A program made the position numbers and the translations under genes. 48,707 nucleotides of DNA, from positions 1 to 48,707 of the forward strand of contig JALBUN010000042.1 of the NCBI GenBank assembly GCA_025174535.1, given 5' to 3'. The notes beneath the pieces were generated by a model. It searched no databases. It worked only from the letters and a program-made list of their open reading frames with translations, and was not told the DNA's origin. Positions 1 through 10,758 of the stretch are shown piece by piece. The stretch is from Cantharellus purpuraceus (taxonomy: Eukaryota; Basidiomycota; Agaricomycetes; Cantharellales; Hydnaceae). Within the stretch, counting starts at the first letter, position 1, and every line of letters begins with the position of its first letter.

Positions 1-356
1 GGGAAATGGAAGGAGGTTGCAGTCTATAGCGGGATTTTGAGTCGTTTGAGGAGGAAGGGCGTTTCGGTTCCGTGTGTAGGTTGCATGCCCCGGTGAGGGG
101 CAACGTCCTCCAGGTTCGGGGCCCTATAATCACCAGTGTAACATCTAAACGCTGGCCCTCTTTCAGTTCTCGCGACCCCGCGCGCCACGCCTCATACAAC
201 TGCTCCTCCGTCTCTAGCTGTCGCTCCAGGTAGCCCAGGGGCGTCCTCTCCCTCCCCTCATATGGCCCCAGGCCTGCCACATCCCCAGCGGCGCTCCCCG
301 TATCGAACCTGGCACTGCTGGGACTAGGCCCGAATACCCACCCAGCGATGTGAAGC
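1..356 (-). CDS. Unidentified protein, partial exon running off the left edge
   Basis: On the minus strand a frame stays open from a plausible 3' splice site (CAG at 359-357) to the window edge, about 118 codons without a stop. The peptide is charged (it contains EGRERTPLGYLERQ and EAWRAGSRELKEG) and has ordinary protein composition. No start codon is visible, so it should be an internal or 3' exon of a gene continuing left of the window. I do not recognise the family. The WD40-like fragment at 487-783 is on the same strand just upstream and could be an earlier exon of the same gene, but no clean splice joins them. That a coding exon exists is moderately sure; its identity is not known. Confidence 0.4.
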
Positions 357-486
357 CTGATTCAAGCGTCAATAGTATCCAGACGCACTGGACGTGTCAG
401 AGGGGACAGAGGACTCCTTGCTGCTCTTGCGCAACAAGCGGTTCATGAGTGAAAAAGGGGCGTCTTCACTGTGGGGGTCGCGAATG

Positions 487-783
487 TTAGCTGGTAGAAA
501 ACACGGCTGGAAGCCACAAGCAAGTCAAGCATGACTCAGAGCGGGACGGGTTAGTCCAATCGCGAGCAGTGATGCACGCTGTGCGTCCGGGATGCACAGC
601 TACCTCAGAAATTGTCCGAGGATGAACCGCCGTGCCTGCCCCTGAAGTCATCCTCACGTACACTCCAGCACTCCCATTCAATGCTGTAATGCCTCCCTCC
701 TGAGCAGCAATAGCGAACTTGTGACCGTCGGAGGTCCATGCAGTCGTGAAGCATGCATGCAGGGCCATGAGGGAATGTGTCAA
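487..783 (-). pseudogene. WD40-like fragment
   Basis: The minus-strand frame contains TAWTSDGHKFAIAAQEG, which resembles one blade of fungal WD40 proteins (pattern: aWSPDGrKfAvasQeG), possibly the DUF2415 type. After about 30 residues the resemblance fades and the usual W-D end of the blade is missing. The frame begins at a TTG codon, so this is not a complete gene. It may be an exon upstream of the open frame at 1-356, or a decayed scrap. The family call rests on one short motif. Confidence 0.35.
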
Positions 784-1545
784 GAGGAAATGTGGGTGGT
801 CACTGCAGCATATGAGGGTGGAGGTAGAAATCTGACGTGCACGTGTGAGATACTATAGTTAGAACCCCCCATTTTCGAAAATTTCTGCAATCTATTTTCC
901 CTCTATCCCCATAACTCATAACTTTTACTAAGGACTCCTAACATGCATATAATGTATAAAACGAGACAAGCTAGTTACGAAACAGACTAGATCTTTTTAT
1001 CTCCAAGTTGTTCTGATAACTTGCATTTTTGGAAGTGATCACACTGTTCTCCTCATAACTCTTCGAAACCACAATCAATTCTCGTAAACTCAATCACATC
1101 TGCTTCTTCTTATTCATATCTAGGCCGTAAGACGCCTATAGGACTTTACGAACGCGCATATACTCTGCCTTATCAGAAGCGCCGGCCCCTATCACTTCCC
1201 CTGCATTCCAATTGTCATCTAATCGACTTCGAGCCTCGCAAGGCATCGCACTTGGGTTTATAATACAGCAGCAGCTAGAATACAAATGAGCCAACCACAA
1301 GATGCAATCCGGAATCGTTGCTACGGCCGATATACCCAAAGGCGTGCTGATCCACCAACTCGATGGACTCATGTCCGCTGATAGGACTCATGTCCGCCGA
1401 TAGCATCAATTTTGGATTCACATCCGTTGCAGGCTCCAGTGGCAGTACCACTAGTCTTGGTAGAAATTGTCTTGGAAATAGGAAATACAAGCGTGACCCC
1501 CAGCCCCAATTTATTATGTATCCCGTCATCAGGAAACGTCCTGAA
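784..1545. other. Non-coding stretch, AT-rich in part
   Basis: No convincing coding frame. About 850-1130 is AT-rich with runs of T and A. A short near-repeat (GACTCATGTCCG at about 1366 and 1386) lies close to the SET remnant. Nothing regulatory could be assigned. Confidence 0.4.
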
Positions 1546-1693
1546 CAAAGTGGCCCTGGCACGCAGACTGACTTCTCACGGCCCTGCGTGGTTTGTTAAT
1601 CACTCGTGCAGCCCAAATTGTAGAGTACGTTTCCTTCTCCCTTCTACCAAGTGTATTCTTTGTGCTTCACTCACCGGTGGCTCTCATCTGCAG
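1546..1693 (+). pseudogene. SET-domain fragment (histone methyltransferase-like) with adjoining intron
   Basis: The plus frame reads PAWFVNHSCSPNCR at about 1583-1624, close to the conserved SET-domain core (R/W-F-x-N-H-S-C-x-P-N-C) that forms the active-site pseudoknot of lysine methyltransferases. It is followed by a good intron: GTACGT at 1625, branch-like CTTCACTCAC and CTGCAG ending at 1693 (69 bp, phase 0). The rest of a SET domain (GxGxG, the post-core E-x-x-x-x-Y motif) is not evident in any frame nearby, so I regard it as a gene remnant. The ten-residue core is too specific to be chance. Which SET subfamily it came from cannot be told. Confidence 0.55.
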
Positions 1694-2139
1694 CTCAAGC
1701 CCTTCCGACGTACCAACGCATGGGCCCAGGTGGCTGCGATGTTGATGCTGGCGGGGATGGACGGGGTGGGGGTGGGTGAGGGAATAGGAGGTACGGGTCA
1801 GGGGGAAATACTCACAATGCAGAGGCAAAGTCGGCATTGTGCACACCGAGGGGCAAGTCCTCAAGACAGATGCCCTTGAAGCCAGGCTATTTACTGCCGC
1901 AACGTCAGTGGTGGCAGCAACATGCATTGCAAGGGAGAGATGTACACCCCCTCTCGACCGAGGTATCGGAGCCCGTTGAAGCGTGCATGATGGAGCGGGA
2001 TTGCAGGCGATGGCGTACGCAACGGAGAGCGATGCGGGAGAGTGTCTGTGTCGGTGTGAGTGAGATGCCACGCAAAGCACAGGGGGACTCACCTCTGTTC
2101 CATACACACCCCTTCTCACAAATGTGTCTGGTACCCAAC

Positions 2140-2999
2140 GGGCATAGCGGTAGAGGAGGGCATGAATGCGGGGGTGGACTGGAAAAGGCCGAGGAAAGGG
2201 GTGGCACGGCCGCGCTAGTCAATCAGGGCGGCGATGCCTGTGGTGTCGTCGTCGCGGTTAATGGCGCTGTCATCGACGCTCTCGTTGTCTTGGAGGACAT
2301 CCGAGCCGCGGGCGAGCATGCCGAGGGGAGGTCCGAGATGACATCAAAGGTCATATAATTAAGCCAAGCGAGAAGATCAACGAAACCACGTTCCTCGACC
2401 AAGTTGGCCTCTTGGCTGCCTCTCGCACGCCCCAGCGTCTCCGCCCCCAGCCTCAGGCCCCTACCCGGACCTGTTCCTGGGTTGCACCGCCGACGCATTG
2501 CACGTCGAGGGCACGAGGATGCGCAAATTGCGTCTTACCCATGCCTCGTACGCGCGTGCGCACGCCAAACTAAACGGGTGCGCGAGTGCGCGCCTTCGTC
2601 TGGCGTGGCCCGCACGCTCCTGGGTGCTGAAGAGGCTGGGAGTGCCGCCCACGTAGAGAGCACGGTAAAACGGCGCTTTGGGGAGGGCTGCAGCGCCGTG
2701 AGCGTAGATGATAGCCGGTGAGGAGGGTGTGGAGCAAGAGACGTGGGTCGGGGAGAGGCGTACGAGGGGGCCGTATTTGCGCGGGTGAGTGGGATGGAGA
2801 GAGTAGGGAGGGTTAGGGGAGGCATACCCTGTGCAGGTGATGCACGAAGAAGTAGCGTTTTCCGGTGCGGGTGTAATATGCGAAGGAGGGCGGTGTGGCG
2901 GGCTGGCCACGGGCCAGGAATGTCGCGGAGGGGGTCAGGGCGGAAGGCGTAGCGGAGGAGAGCGAGGACGGAGAAAGCAAGGATGAATAGAGCGAGCAT
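2140..2999 (-). pseudogene. Cytochrome P450 remnant, N-terminal part only
   Basis: Reading leftward from an ATG at 2999-2997, the product begins with a hydrophobic membrane anchor (MLALFILAFSVLALL) and the proline hinge LRDIPGPW typical of microsomal P450s. In other frames follow GKRYFFVHHLH, then YGPLVRLSPTHVS and ERAGHARRRRALAHPFS (the conserved region before helix C), then VDLLAWLNYMTFDVISDL and LGMLARGSDV. All are in the right order for a basidiomycete P450. Frameshifts fall near 2885 and 2315. The intron starting at 2827 (GTATGC) has no obvious AG acceptor. The I-helix, ExxR and heme-binding FxxGxRxCxG motifs are not found, so it is a 5' fragment and a pseudogene. The enzyme would have been a heme monooxygenase anchored in the ER. 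Confidence 0.75.
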
Positions 3000-3192
3000 T
3001 CTAGTGGCGACAATGGTTGTCTTTTCAAATTTAAGGAAATTATAATGGAGGAGCATGTGTCGGACGGATCTCAGTCGGGCACGAATCATAGCCTAGTGTC
3101 GCACCAGGACTTTTGAGCACTATTGCACAATAAGCCGCCGGCCCTCGGAACATCTCGCTTTCACTCAAGGAAATTAAAGAATGAATATTTGC

Positions 3193-3455
3193 GGAACTCA
3201 GGTGCCATGGTGTGATGAATCGCACCCCAACTCTGGGGGTAAGACGCATGTGAAGAGCGCTCAATTCGTGGGACCATCGATGAAATACATACAATAAGAC
3301 AGCGAGAGCATCTAATCGTGGAATTCAGGTGCCTACGTGCACATGGCATGATGAATCGCACCCCAACTCTGGGGGTAAGACACGCGTGTGAAGAGCGCTC
3401 AATCCGTGGGACCATTGATGAAATACATACAACAAGACAGCGAGCGCATTCAATC
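3193..3455. repeat. Two-unit tandem duplication (~130 bp units)
   Basis: Units at about 3193-3319 and 3320-3455 share long identical blocks (GATGAATCGCACCCCAACTC, GTGAAGAGCGCTCAAT, CATACAACAAGACAGCGAG with few changes). They differ by a small insertion near 3333 and scattered substitutions. No coding role is evident. Confidence 0.7.
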
Positions 3456-4367
3456 CTGCACCTCGTCGTGTGAATCTCTTTCCACTCACCACTCTCTTTT
3501 TCAAAACTCTCAATCCGGATCCAGCCTTGATACTCCTTCCACGAACACCAACAAATCCTGCCGGCCCTGCGCCGCGCCCAGGAGACACGGGACTAGCGGC
3601 ATTACTAATAAGCATTCCCTTCCACCGATGAATAGCACTTCACAAAGTGCTTCGCATTTTTCATGGCTCTCATCCTACATGAATTACATTCATTACCAGA
3701 CAGTGGCGTGCATACTACATAACTCGTGGCTCTGGGGCAGAAGCATGGTTTGTATGTCATTGTGTCGACCCAGCTGTCATTGTACCACTTGTAAGGACCC
3801 AAGTAGCTAGCTAACACCTGTGGGTGGGCCTGGCTCTTATATAGTATTTCTCTATTGGAATGTGGAACTTAGGATCTATGGTGCCCATGGAGGTTAAGGC
3901 CTAAATACAATTCACAAGTGACATGTCAATATGTAAACACCTGCATGCAAATGAATTTAGCTTCAGAAACGATACTGCCTCATGACCATCATCCACTGAT
4001 GATGATCTGAATCTAAACATGACCAATGGATACATCATGTCATGCTCTGAAGGTCTATAAGGTCCAAGGTGTTACATCCTGTAACACCAAGTCTGATCTC
4101 CAGACTTCATCTCCATTTCCTTCTACTCCTTGTCTGTCAACTCCATCTCTGACAACCCTGAATTCTGCTATTGTTCTCTTAATAAGTAGTTTCTTGTTAT
4201 GGGTTACAACAACCCATCACCTTTTATATTGCTTAGTATTAGTTTGGACTTGGGCCCAAATTCCAAACTCCTTTCCAGGTTGTACTCCATATCCATCTTA
4301 TTGTTCTCTTACTTTAGTTTTGTCATTCATTTCTTCACATACTTATATGGGCTACTCTCTGTATGTT
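3456..4367. other. No gene recognised; degenerate, partly transposon-like sequence
   Basis: Open frames here are short and overlap on both strands. From about 3840 the base composition turns AT-rich and CpG-poor like the decayed retroelements to the right. A TGTTACATCCTGTAACA inverted motif lies near 4070. I cannot assign a family. Confidence 0.4.
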
Positions 4368-5129
4368 TGTTATGATTATATTCATTAATGCCCAGATCCC
4401 TGTCTAATCCACTCAGATCCCCATGCACATGAAATCTATACTCCATTTGGAAACCATCACATCTCCATTTAGTCTGTCCAATCATCACTATTGACCTCAC
4501 TCATCCACCTCCAGTTCTGATTGATGCATCAGCATCACCATAGGAACCCAGACATCCATCCCTGTTGGACTCAGACATATTCATGTAAGGCTGTTGGCCT
4601 TGGAGACCCATCACCAGAGTAACTATTATTAGATTTCAAATATGTATTTAAGTTGTGTGACTGGGGACTTCATTCCCCAGTTTAAATATCAAATCACACC
4701 TAGCTCCTAAGTCCAATCCAAACTATCTAAGTCATACTCCATCTCTGAAATCTTGGGCACTGGTATTAGTGAGGGTGCAGCACATAAGCTGAAGCCAAGT
4801 CTGTTCTGACCCCCACAACACACTCTGATCACCACTCTGACTCTGACCCCTGACTCCAATCCAAGTTCTGACCCCCCAATTGGATCTAGTGCATAACAGT
4901 ATATTTGAACTGCCATACTCACTCCTACCTCAATGCCATGATCCACTGCCAATTCCAAATGTGCACAAACTGTTGAGTTGCCTGCTCCCAGCATCAACAC
5001 CATCTCTTAAGTTGTCAAAGAACCAATGGGCCATATAGAGGCTGTCAATGAAGAAGATGATACTCCACCCTCCCTGAATCTGGTGCAAGCCATCTCCCTG
5101 CTCACCAGCAGCATCTGTACCTCACAAGC
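4368..5129 (+). mobile_element. Truncated old copy of the chromodomain gypsy element (LTR + leader + gag start)
   Basis: 4368-4898 aligns along its length with the 515-bp LTR at 7291-7805 (same TGTTATGA start and GTGCATAACA end). It continues through the leader and the first part of gag, ending at about 5129 where similarity stops inside gag. Compared with the intact copy, nearly every CpG has become TpG or CpA (for example CCGTCGGACTTGGACATA against CTGTTGGACTCAGACATA). The ATG followed two codons later by TGA at the presumed gag start is shared with the longer copy. It is an inactive relic. Confidence 0.85.
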
Positions 5130-5865
5130 TTGTTGAAAATTCTGCCTTGCTGGGGGGGTGTAGAGAGTAGATTTCAAATAATGACAGAGGGAGTGATGGG
5201 AACTGGGTGTATATGTAGTTGAATTGAAGATATATCTTGGGAGTATCCTCGTACAAAGTTTGATGAGATTTGGTGTAGTCCTTGTCTAGATATTGACAAT
5301 TTGAGCAGGGATCAGAAGCAGATGACTCAAACGAGAGTAAATGCTTAATATAAAATCAACCAGTGGAGCTTAGGTGTCACAAAATGGGATTCGAGTAGAT
5401 ATTGCAATACTTTAGAAGAGTATGCAAAGGCTTGAAGAAACTCGAGTTTGTTCTGGAGTTATTCCAGAAACGGGTAGTTCAGACACAGTCAACAAAAACA
5501 AGTGAGAGCAAATTCTCTGGTCCATTTCATATCTAGCTAAGCATATTTTATACAAGATATGTGTCCTTAGAACATGTGATAAAGGTCCTGAATCATTTGA
5601 AACATGGGAAAGAAACTTGTGATAAAAACGAAATGGGGGTGGAGCCAATAGGGGAAAAATGACAAAATAAAATATAAAAGAAATATAGGAGAATAATCTG
5701 ATGGGTGTGGAGCTTACAGGGGCTTCTCCTCTTCCCTCCTAACCATTTACCCTCACTTTCCTACCTCCCCCTCAACCTCCTGAGCCTCCTATGTGCTCCT
5801 GTTCCCCCTCTCTCCTAACCCCTTTCTCCCATAATCAACATATTCTAGGGACAGATGAACTCCCT
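5130..5865. other. Leader of the copia element / no gene seen
   Basis: AT-rich sequence between the gypsy relic and the copia gag. A 5' LTR of the copia element should lie here or just left, but its partner 3' LTR is lost, so its borders cannot be defined. A pyrimidine-rich run (5720-5830) precedes the gag start. Confidence 0.35.
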
Positions 5866-6750
5866 ATGGAACGAAATACCACTACTACATTGGTTGGAGG
5901 AATTCAACTTGCAGGAGAAGTCCCCCTTGCACAGAAGATTGACAAATGGCATGACAGAAACAATGCCAGCTACAACCAGACCCTCCTATGCATTTCACCT
6001 GAGCAACAAACTGTGATCGACGAGACTGATAGAGCTTTGGAGGCCTGGATGATCCTAACAAATAAATTCAAATCAAAGGATACAAGCAAAATCAGCATTG
6101 TAAGGACAAGATATGAAAACTATCACATGGTGGAAGGCCAGTCTGTCAGTTCATACCTAACAACAATGAAAGAATACAGAAGTCAGCTTGGAAAAATGGG
6201 AAAGCTTATACCCAACTTGACTCATGCTGCCACAATCCTGTGAAACATTCCAGAATCCTGGCAATCCATTGCTCAAACTATCCGAATGATTCACATGGAT
6301 GTTAATGAGATCAAGCAGAAATTGGAAGCACATGAAGCTGATCTTAGTGCACTGGAGATTTCCAGCCAAGCCACTATTGCATTCACTGCCAGATTCATAC
6401 CTCAAAGCTGAAGCATCAGCAACCCAAGAATGCCTAATAACAATCCACAACCTACATTCACTCCCACTCCATTCCAATCCCCTAACCAAAGAACAAATTA
6501 CTATTGCATGAATTGTAGGAAACAAGGCCACACTTCAATCAAAGGTTATGCACAAGGTGGCAGAATGGAGGGCCAAGCACCATGGAATAATCAGTTTGGA
6601 TTGAATATTACTCCAAACAAAATCTCACCACCTGCTCCTTCAGTCTCTAATCATTCCACTGCCTCAAGCATTCCCAAAATGATGGCTCCAGCAAGATTAG
6701 CCAAACAGAAGAGGATGAATATCACTCTGATGGCTGCCCTGATGGCATGA
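5866..6750 (+). pseudogene. Copia element 1: Gag (UBN2-type), decayed
   Basis: From the ATG at 5866 the frame encodes a copia Gag: DETDRALEAWMILTNKF, RTRYENYHMVEGQSVSSYL and the following helices match the UBN2/Retrotran_gag family that builds the virus-like particle. TGA at 6241-6243 (expected NIP context with Arg) and TGA at 6409-6411 break the frame, which then continues to a zinc knuckle at about 6505. The knuckle is CMNCRKQGHTS with the last cysteine replaced, so CX2CX4HX4C is incomplete. A further frameshift before 6788 separates it from protease. The element is inactive. Confidence 0.8.
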
Positions 6751-6787
6751 ATATGAACCTGACAAAGAGCCAAAGCTAATTGTATCA

Positions 6788-7290
6788 ATGAATACTCTAG
6801 TGTTCTCTTCAATTGAGGAAATGACTCACCTATGGTTCATGGACTCAGCCACATCCAGCTATATATGTGAAAACAGATGGATGTTCAAGACAATGTATAC
6901 GGTCTCTACCCTCATGATTGAGACTGCAAGTGGAGAATCTTTCACTGCCAACAAACAAGGAACCATTGATATTACTATTCATTCAGACAAAGTGGATGAT
7001 GTACCAGTGACCCTGCATGACATCATATATGTCTCAAAACTCAATGTAAACTTATTATAGCAAATGCAAATGTGAATGTATCTTTTACCAAAGATTGCTT
7101 CTATCTGTCCATAGAACACTATAATTGCACAGGGTTCAAAAGTCAACAATCTATTTGCATTCCATGCTACAATGGAACCCACTCACAAACAAGTCCATTC
7201 CTCTATGGAACCATCAGAGGCGACCCTTTGGCACCACCGATTTGCACATGTAAGTTATTCTACGATTGACAAAATGTTGAAGGGCAATAC
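6788..7290 (+). pseudogene. Copia element 1: protease and GAG-pre-integrase part, interrupted by gypsy
   Basis: The frame at 6788-7060 has the aspartic-protease region of copia polyproteins: MDSATSS in place of the usual D-S/T-G triad (G to A), then LHDIIYVSKLNVNLL. After a TAG at 7058-7060 a frame at 7172 on shows LWHHRFAHVSYSTIDKMLKGN, the GAG-pre-integrase H-x-R-x-x-H-x-S signature. The reading frame is cut at 7290 by the gypsy 5' LTR and resumes exactly at 16259 (KGN | TVIS). The AATAC at 7286-7290 is the duplicated target site. Confidence 0.85.
7286..7290. repeat. Target-site duplication AATAC (left copy)
   Basis: AATAC directly precedes the 5' LTR and recurs at 16254-16258 directly after the 3' LTR, as expected for Ty3/gypsy integration (5 bp). 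Confidence 0.95.
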
Positions 7291-7805
7291 TGTTATGACT
7301 ATATTCATTAACGCCCAGATCCCCGTCCGATCCCCTCAGATCCCCATGCACATGAAATCTATACTCCATTTGGAAACTGCCACGTCTCCATTTACCTATC
7401 CGATTGTCACCACCAATTCCGCCCATCCGTCTCTGGTTCCAATTGATGCATCAGCATCACCATAGGAACCCAGACATCCGTCCCCGTCGGACTTGGACAT
7501 ACTCATGTAAGGCCGTCGGCCTTGGAGACCCATCACTGGAGTAATTATTATTAGATTTCAAATATGTATTTAAGTTGCCCGACTGGGGACTTCATTCCCC
7601 AGTTCGAATATCAAATCACGCCTAGCTCCTAAGTCCGATCCTAACTCTCTAAGTCGTACTCCGTCTCCGAAGTCTCGGACACTGGTATTAGTGAGGGCGC
7701 AGCACATAAGCTGAAGCCAAGTCCGTTCCAACCCCCACGACATACTCCGACTCCGACCTGACCTCTGATCCAATCTCCAACCCCAATCGGACCTAGTGCG
7801 TAACA
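7291..7805 (+). repeat. Gypsy 5' LTR (515 bp)
   Basis: Starts TG, ends CA. Same length as the 3' LTR. Contains a TATGTATTTAAG stretch near 7563-7574 that could serve as a TATA element. Differences from the 3' LTR are almost all C/T or G/A at CpG. Confidence 0.95.
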
Positions 7806-7837
7806 GTATATTCGAACTGCCATACTCACTCCTACCA

Positions 7838-8928
7838 ATGCCATGATCCATTGCCAATTCCGAACGCACCCAAATCGTCAAGGTACCCGCCCCCAGCATC
7901 GACACCATCCCCGAGGTCGTTGAAGAACCGACGGACCACATAGAGGCCGTCAATGAAGAAGACGACACCCCGCCCTCTCCAAATCTGGTGCAAGCCATCT
8001 CCCTGCTTGCTAGCAGCATCCGTAACCCACAAGCCCCTAAGTCCCAGACCAAGGTCTGAGAACCTGACCCATTCGATGGCTCTGATCCGCGCAAGCTCCA
8101 GCCATTCTTGGTGCAATGCCAGTTGAATTTCCACGATCGCCCCGACGCATTCACATCCGATCGGGCGAAGGTTACCTTCGCCATGTCCTATCTCAAGGGC
8201 ACCGCACTGGACTACTTTGAGCCAGCGCTCATGGACGACTCTGATGACCCGATATGGTCAGAGGACTACTCCAACTTCATCTCCGAGCTTCGGACCAATT
8301 TCGGTCCGTACAACCCCGAAGCTGATGCCGAGAATGAACTTGATCGACTTCAGATGAAGGAAAATCACAAAATCGCAAAATACATTGTGAGTTTCCAGCA
8401 GCTAGCTCCAAAAGTCCAATGGGGCGACACCGCACTCCGACGCCAATTTTACGTTGGACTCCCATCCCGCATCAAGGACAAGATATCACGCATCGGTAAG
8501 CCGGATAGTTTGGCTACCCTTCGCAAGCTTGCCCAATCCATCGACACCTGTTATTGGGAACGTCAATCTGAGGTCTCCCACGAAAATTCGGCTAACAACA
8601 AATCGGACAAATCATCGGACAAAACTCCAAAGTCCAACAAGGGGTCCGATAAGCAAACACTGGTAACGCTGCCGCTTCCGGTTCTGGTCAGAACAACTCC
8701 GGCACCAGCAATAACTCCAGAGCTCGCAAGAGTACTCTGGACCTCTCCACCAAGCTGGGAAAGGACGGGAAACTTACCCAGCAGGAACGCCAGCACCGCA
8801 TGGACAACAACCTCTGTCTGTTCTGCGGGAAGCCTGGTCACCAAGCCAAGGATTGCAACAAGGCAACCTCGTCCGCAGCAAAGGCAAAGGGCCGCGCCGC
8901 CAATGCCACGATGGACCAAAAAAAATAG
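7838..8928 (+). pseudogene. Gypsy Gag (capsid + CCHC knuckle), interrupted
   Basis: The Gag frame runs from the first ATG (7838) but meets TGA at once (7844-7846) and again at 8057-8059, just before EPDPFDGSDPRKL. Both fit an original CGA (Arg). The Retrotrans_gag core follows (VTFAMSYLKGTALDYFEP, FGPYNPEADAENELDRL, RRQFYVGLPSRIKDKI). A one-base shift near 8655-8662 moves the downstream part to another frame, where the nucleocapsid knuckle LCLFCGKPGHQAKDCNK (CX2CX4HX4C, intact) lies at about 8812-8865. The frame ends at TAG 8926-8928, immediately after a run of eight A. Gag would package the RNA. The TGA at codon 3 is also in the 4.4-kb relic, so true initiation may differ. Confidence 0.85.
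8919..8928 (+). promoter_or_regulatory. Putative -1 ribosomal frameshift site between gag and pol
   Basis: In Gag frame the end reads CAA AAA AAA TAG. The heptamer A-AAA-AAA (8919-8925) is a canonical X-XXY-YYZ slippery site followed directly by the stop. A slip of one base back reads ATA GTA AGC and enters the pol frame, which is open to 9213. Known retroelements use this arrangement to set the Gag:Pol ratio. I did not establish a downstream pseudoknot. Confidence 0.6.
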
Positions 8929-10193
8929 TAAGCAGTCCTATAGCCTCCGTACAGGCTGAGGGCTGCATTGGTACTCCCCATATGACAGACGAGGTCCGCC
9001 TGAATGCATCCGCTCTTTCCCACTCCGACTCCCTTACCCTCCTTGTCCACTCCAACTCCATTCCCGATGCCACTATTCAAGCATTAATTGACTCCGGTTC
9101 TACTCACTGTTTCCTCGATTCCTCTTTTTCCAATTTACATAAACTCCATACATACACCATAACTCCGATACCACTCCGATTATTTGATGGCACTACTAAT
9201 GCTGTTATTTCATGAGCTATAGATCTGTCTATCTGTTTTTCTGTTGGAGAAATCCAGACCCTTACATTCTATGTTACTCCGCTTGACTCCAGCTGTTCTG
9301 TGGTTCTCGGCCATAACTGGCTCACCCGCTACAATCCATTGATTGACTGGGCATTGGGCCATATCACATTCCGTTCTCCAGTACAGGCTGTGTCATCCCC
9401 GACGTCACCAGCAAATATAGGTGTGAAATTATCTTCTGCCTCCGCTGACCCCGCTCTGATAGATACTCCGTCTACCCCTCTGTTTATATCGATGGTGGAC
9501 GCTATGGTCTTCGCCAGACTAAGCAAGCTGGACGGTTCTCACACATTCCAGGTCCACCTCTCTGACCCAATATTCCTTGCCGCTCGTTCTGCCCGATCCA
9601 CTCCACCGGACCTCTCTATGGTTCCCAAGGAGTATCATGAGTTCGCTGACGTGTTCAGCAAGTCTAAAGCTGACTCTCTAGCAGAACACTGACCATATGA
9701 TCTCAAGATCGAACTGGATGACAACTCCACCTCTCCGCTTGGCCCTATCTACTCGCTATCACAAAAAGAGCTACTGGCTCTCTGGACATTCATAGACGAG
9801 AACTTGGCCACGGGCTTCATCCGCCCATCCCTATCTCCTCATGGAGCTCCGGTCCTATTTGTCCGCAAAAAGGATGGATCACTCCGTCTATGCATCAACT
9901 TCCGTGGGCTCAACAAGATCACCAAGGAAGACCAATACCCCATACCCCGCACTGCAGACCTACTCGAGAGTCCTCGAAAGGCTAAGATCTACTCCAAAAT
10001 AGATCTCCGACACGCCTACCATCTAGTCCACATCCGAGAAGGCGATGAATGGAAAACGACCTTCCGCACACGATATGGATCTTTCGAGTGGTGTGTCATG
10101 CCCTTCGGACTAACCAATGCTCCGGCCGCCTTCCAGAGGTTCATGAATGATACCTTCGCCGACCTCCTCGATGTGACCGTCCTCATTTACTTA

Positions 10194-10758
10194 GACGCTT
10201 GTTCAGAAATACAACAAATATGTATGTACAACCTATTTTCCTCAAATTTTATACAATACACTTCAATTCAAACTTATTTTCATATTTCAACATGATTCTC
10301 AAATTTTACACAATATACTAGATTAAAACATATTTTGATATTTTGGCATAATTCTCAAAAATAATTGTTTTTTCCCCATTTAGTGGTGGCAACTCCCTTG
10401 AGGGAACATCCAAATATCATTGATTCTTTCTTATACAATACTTGTAACATAATTTGAACTATCTTTAATCCCCACCTGGTATTTGTATATCTAAATACCC
10501 TATATAATACCAATTATATTCATATATACATTCCTATTATATCCATGTAAATAATTATGTTCATCTCAACCAAATATCTTATCTTTTAAAGTTTATTAAA
10601 ATATAGAATATATGTTTATATTTATGAAAATTTCACACATCCAAAATCTTTTAAGATATCCAAATTGTAACTCCCTGGCTTTATGTATCATTGAAATCCT
10701 GATGTATATCTCCTATACATCAGAATATTGTATACTGACATGATTCCGAACAAGTGTC
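10194..10758. mobile_element. MITE-like element 1, inserted in the RT YLDD codons
   Basis: 565-bp AT-rich non-coding insertion. It begins GACGCTTGTTCAGAA and ends TTCCGAACAAGTGTC, 15-bp terminal inverted repeats with two mismatches. A 3-bp duplication TTA flanks it (10191-10193, 10759-10761). Removing the element and one TTA restores the RT frame through the catalytic Tyr-Leu-Asp-Asp. Near its right end it has an internal hairpin (CTGATGTATA / TATACATCAG). No transposase; the superfamily is unclear (3-bp TTA would suit PIF/Harbinger, but the sister element has TAT). Confidence 0.85.
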
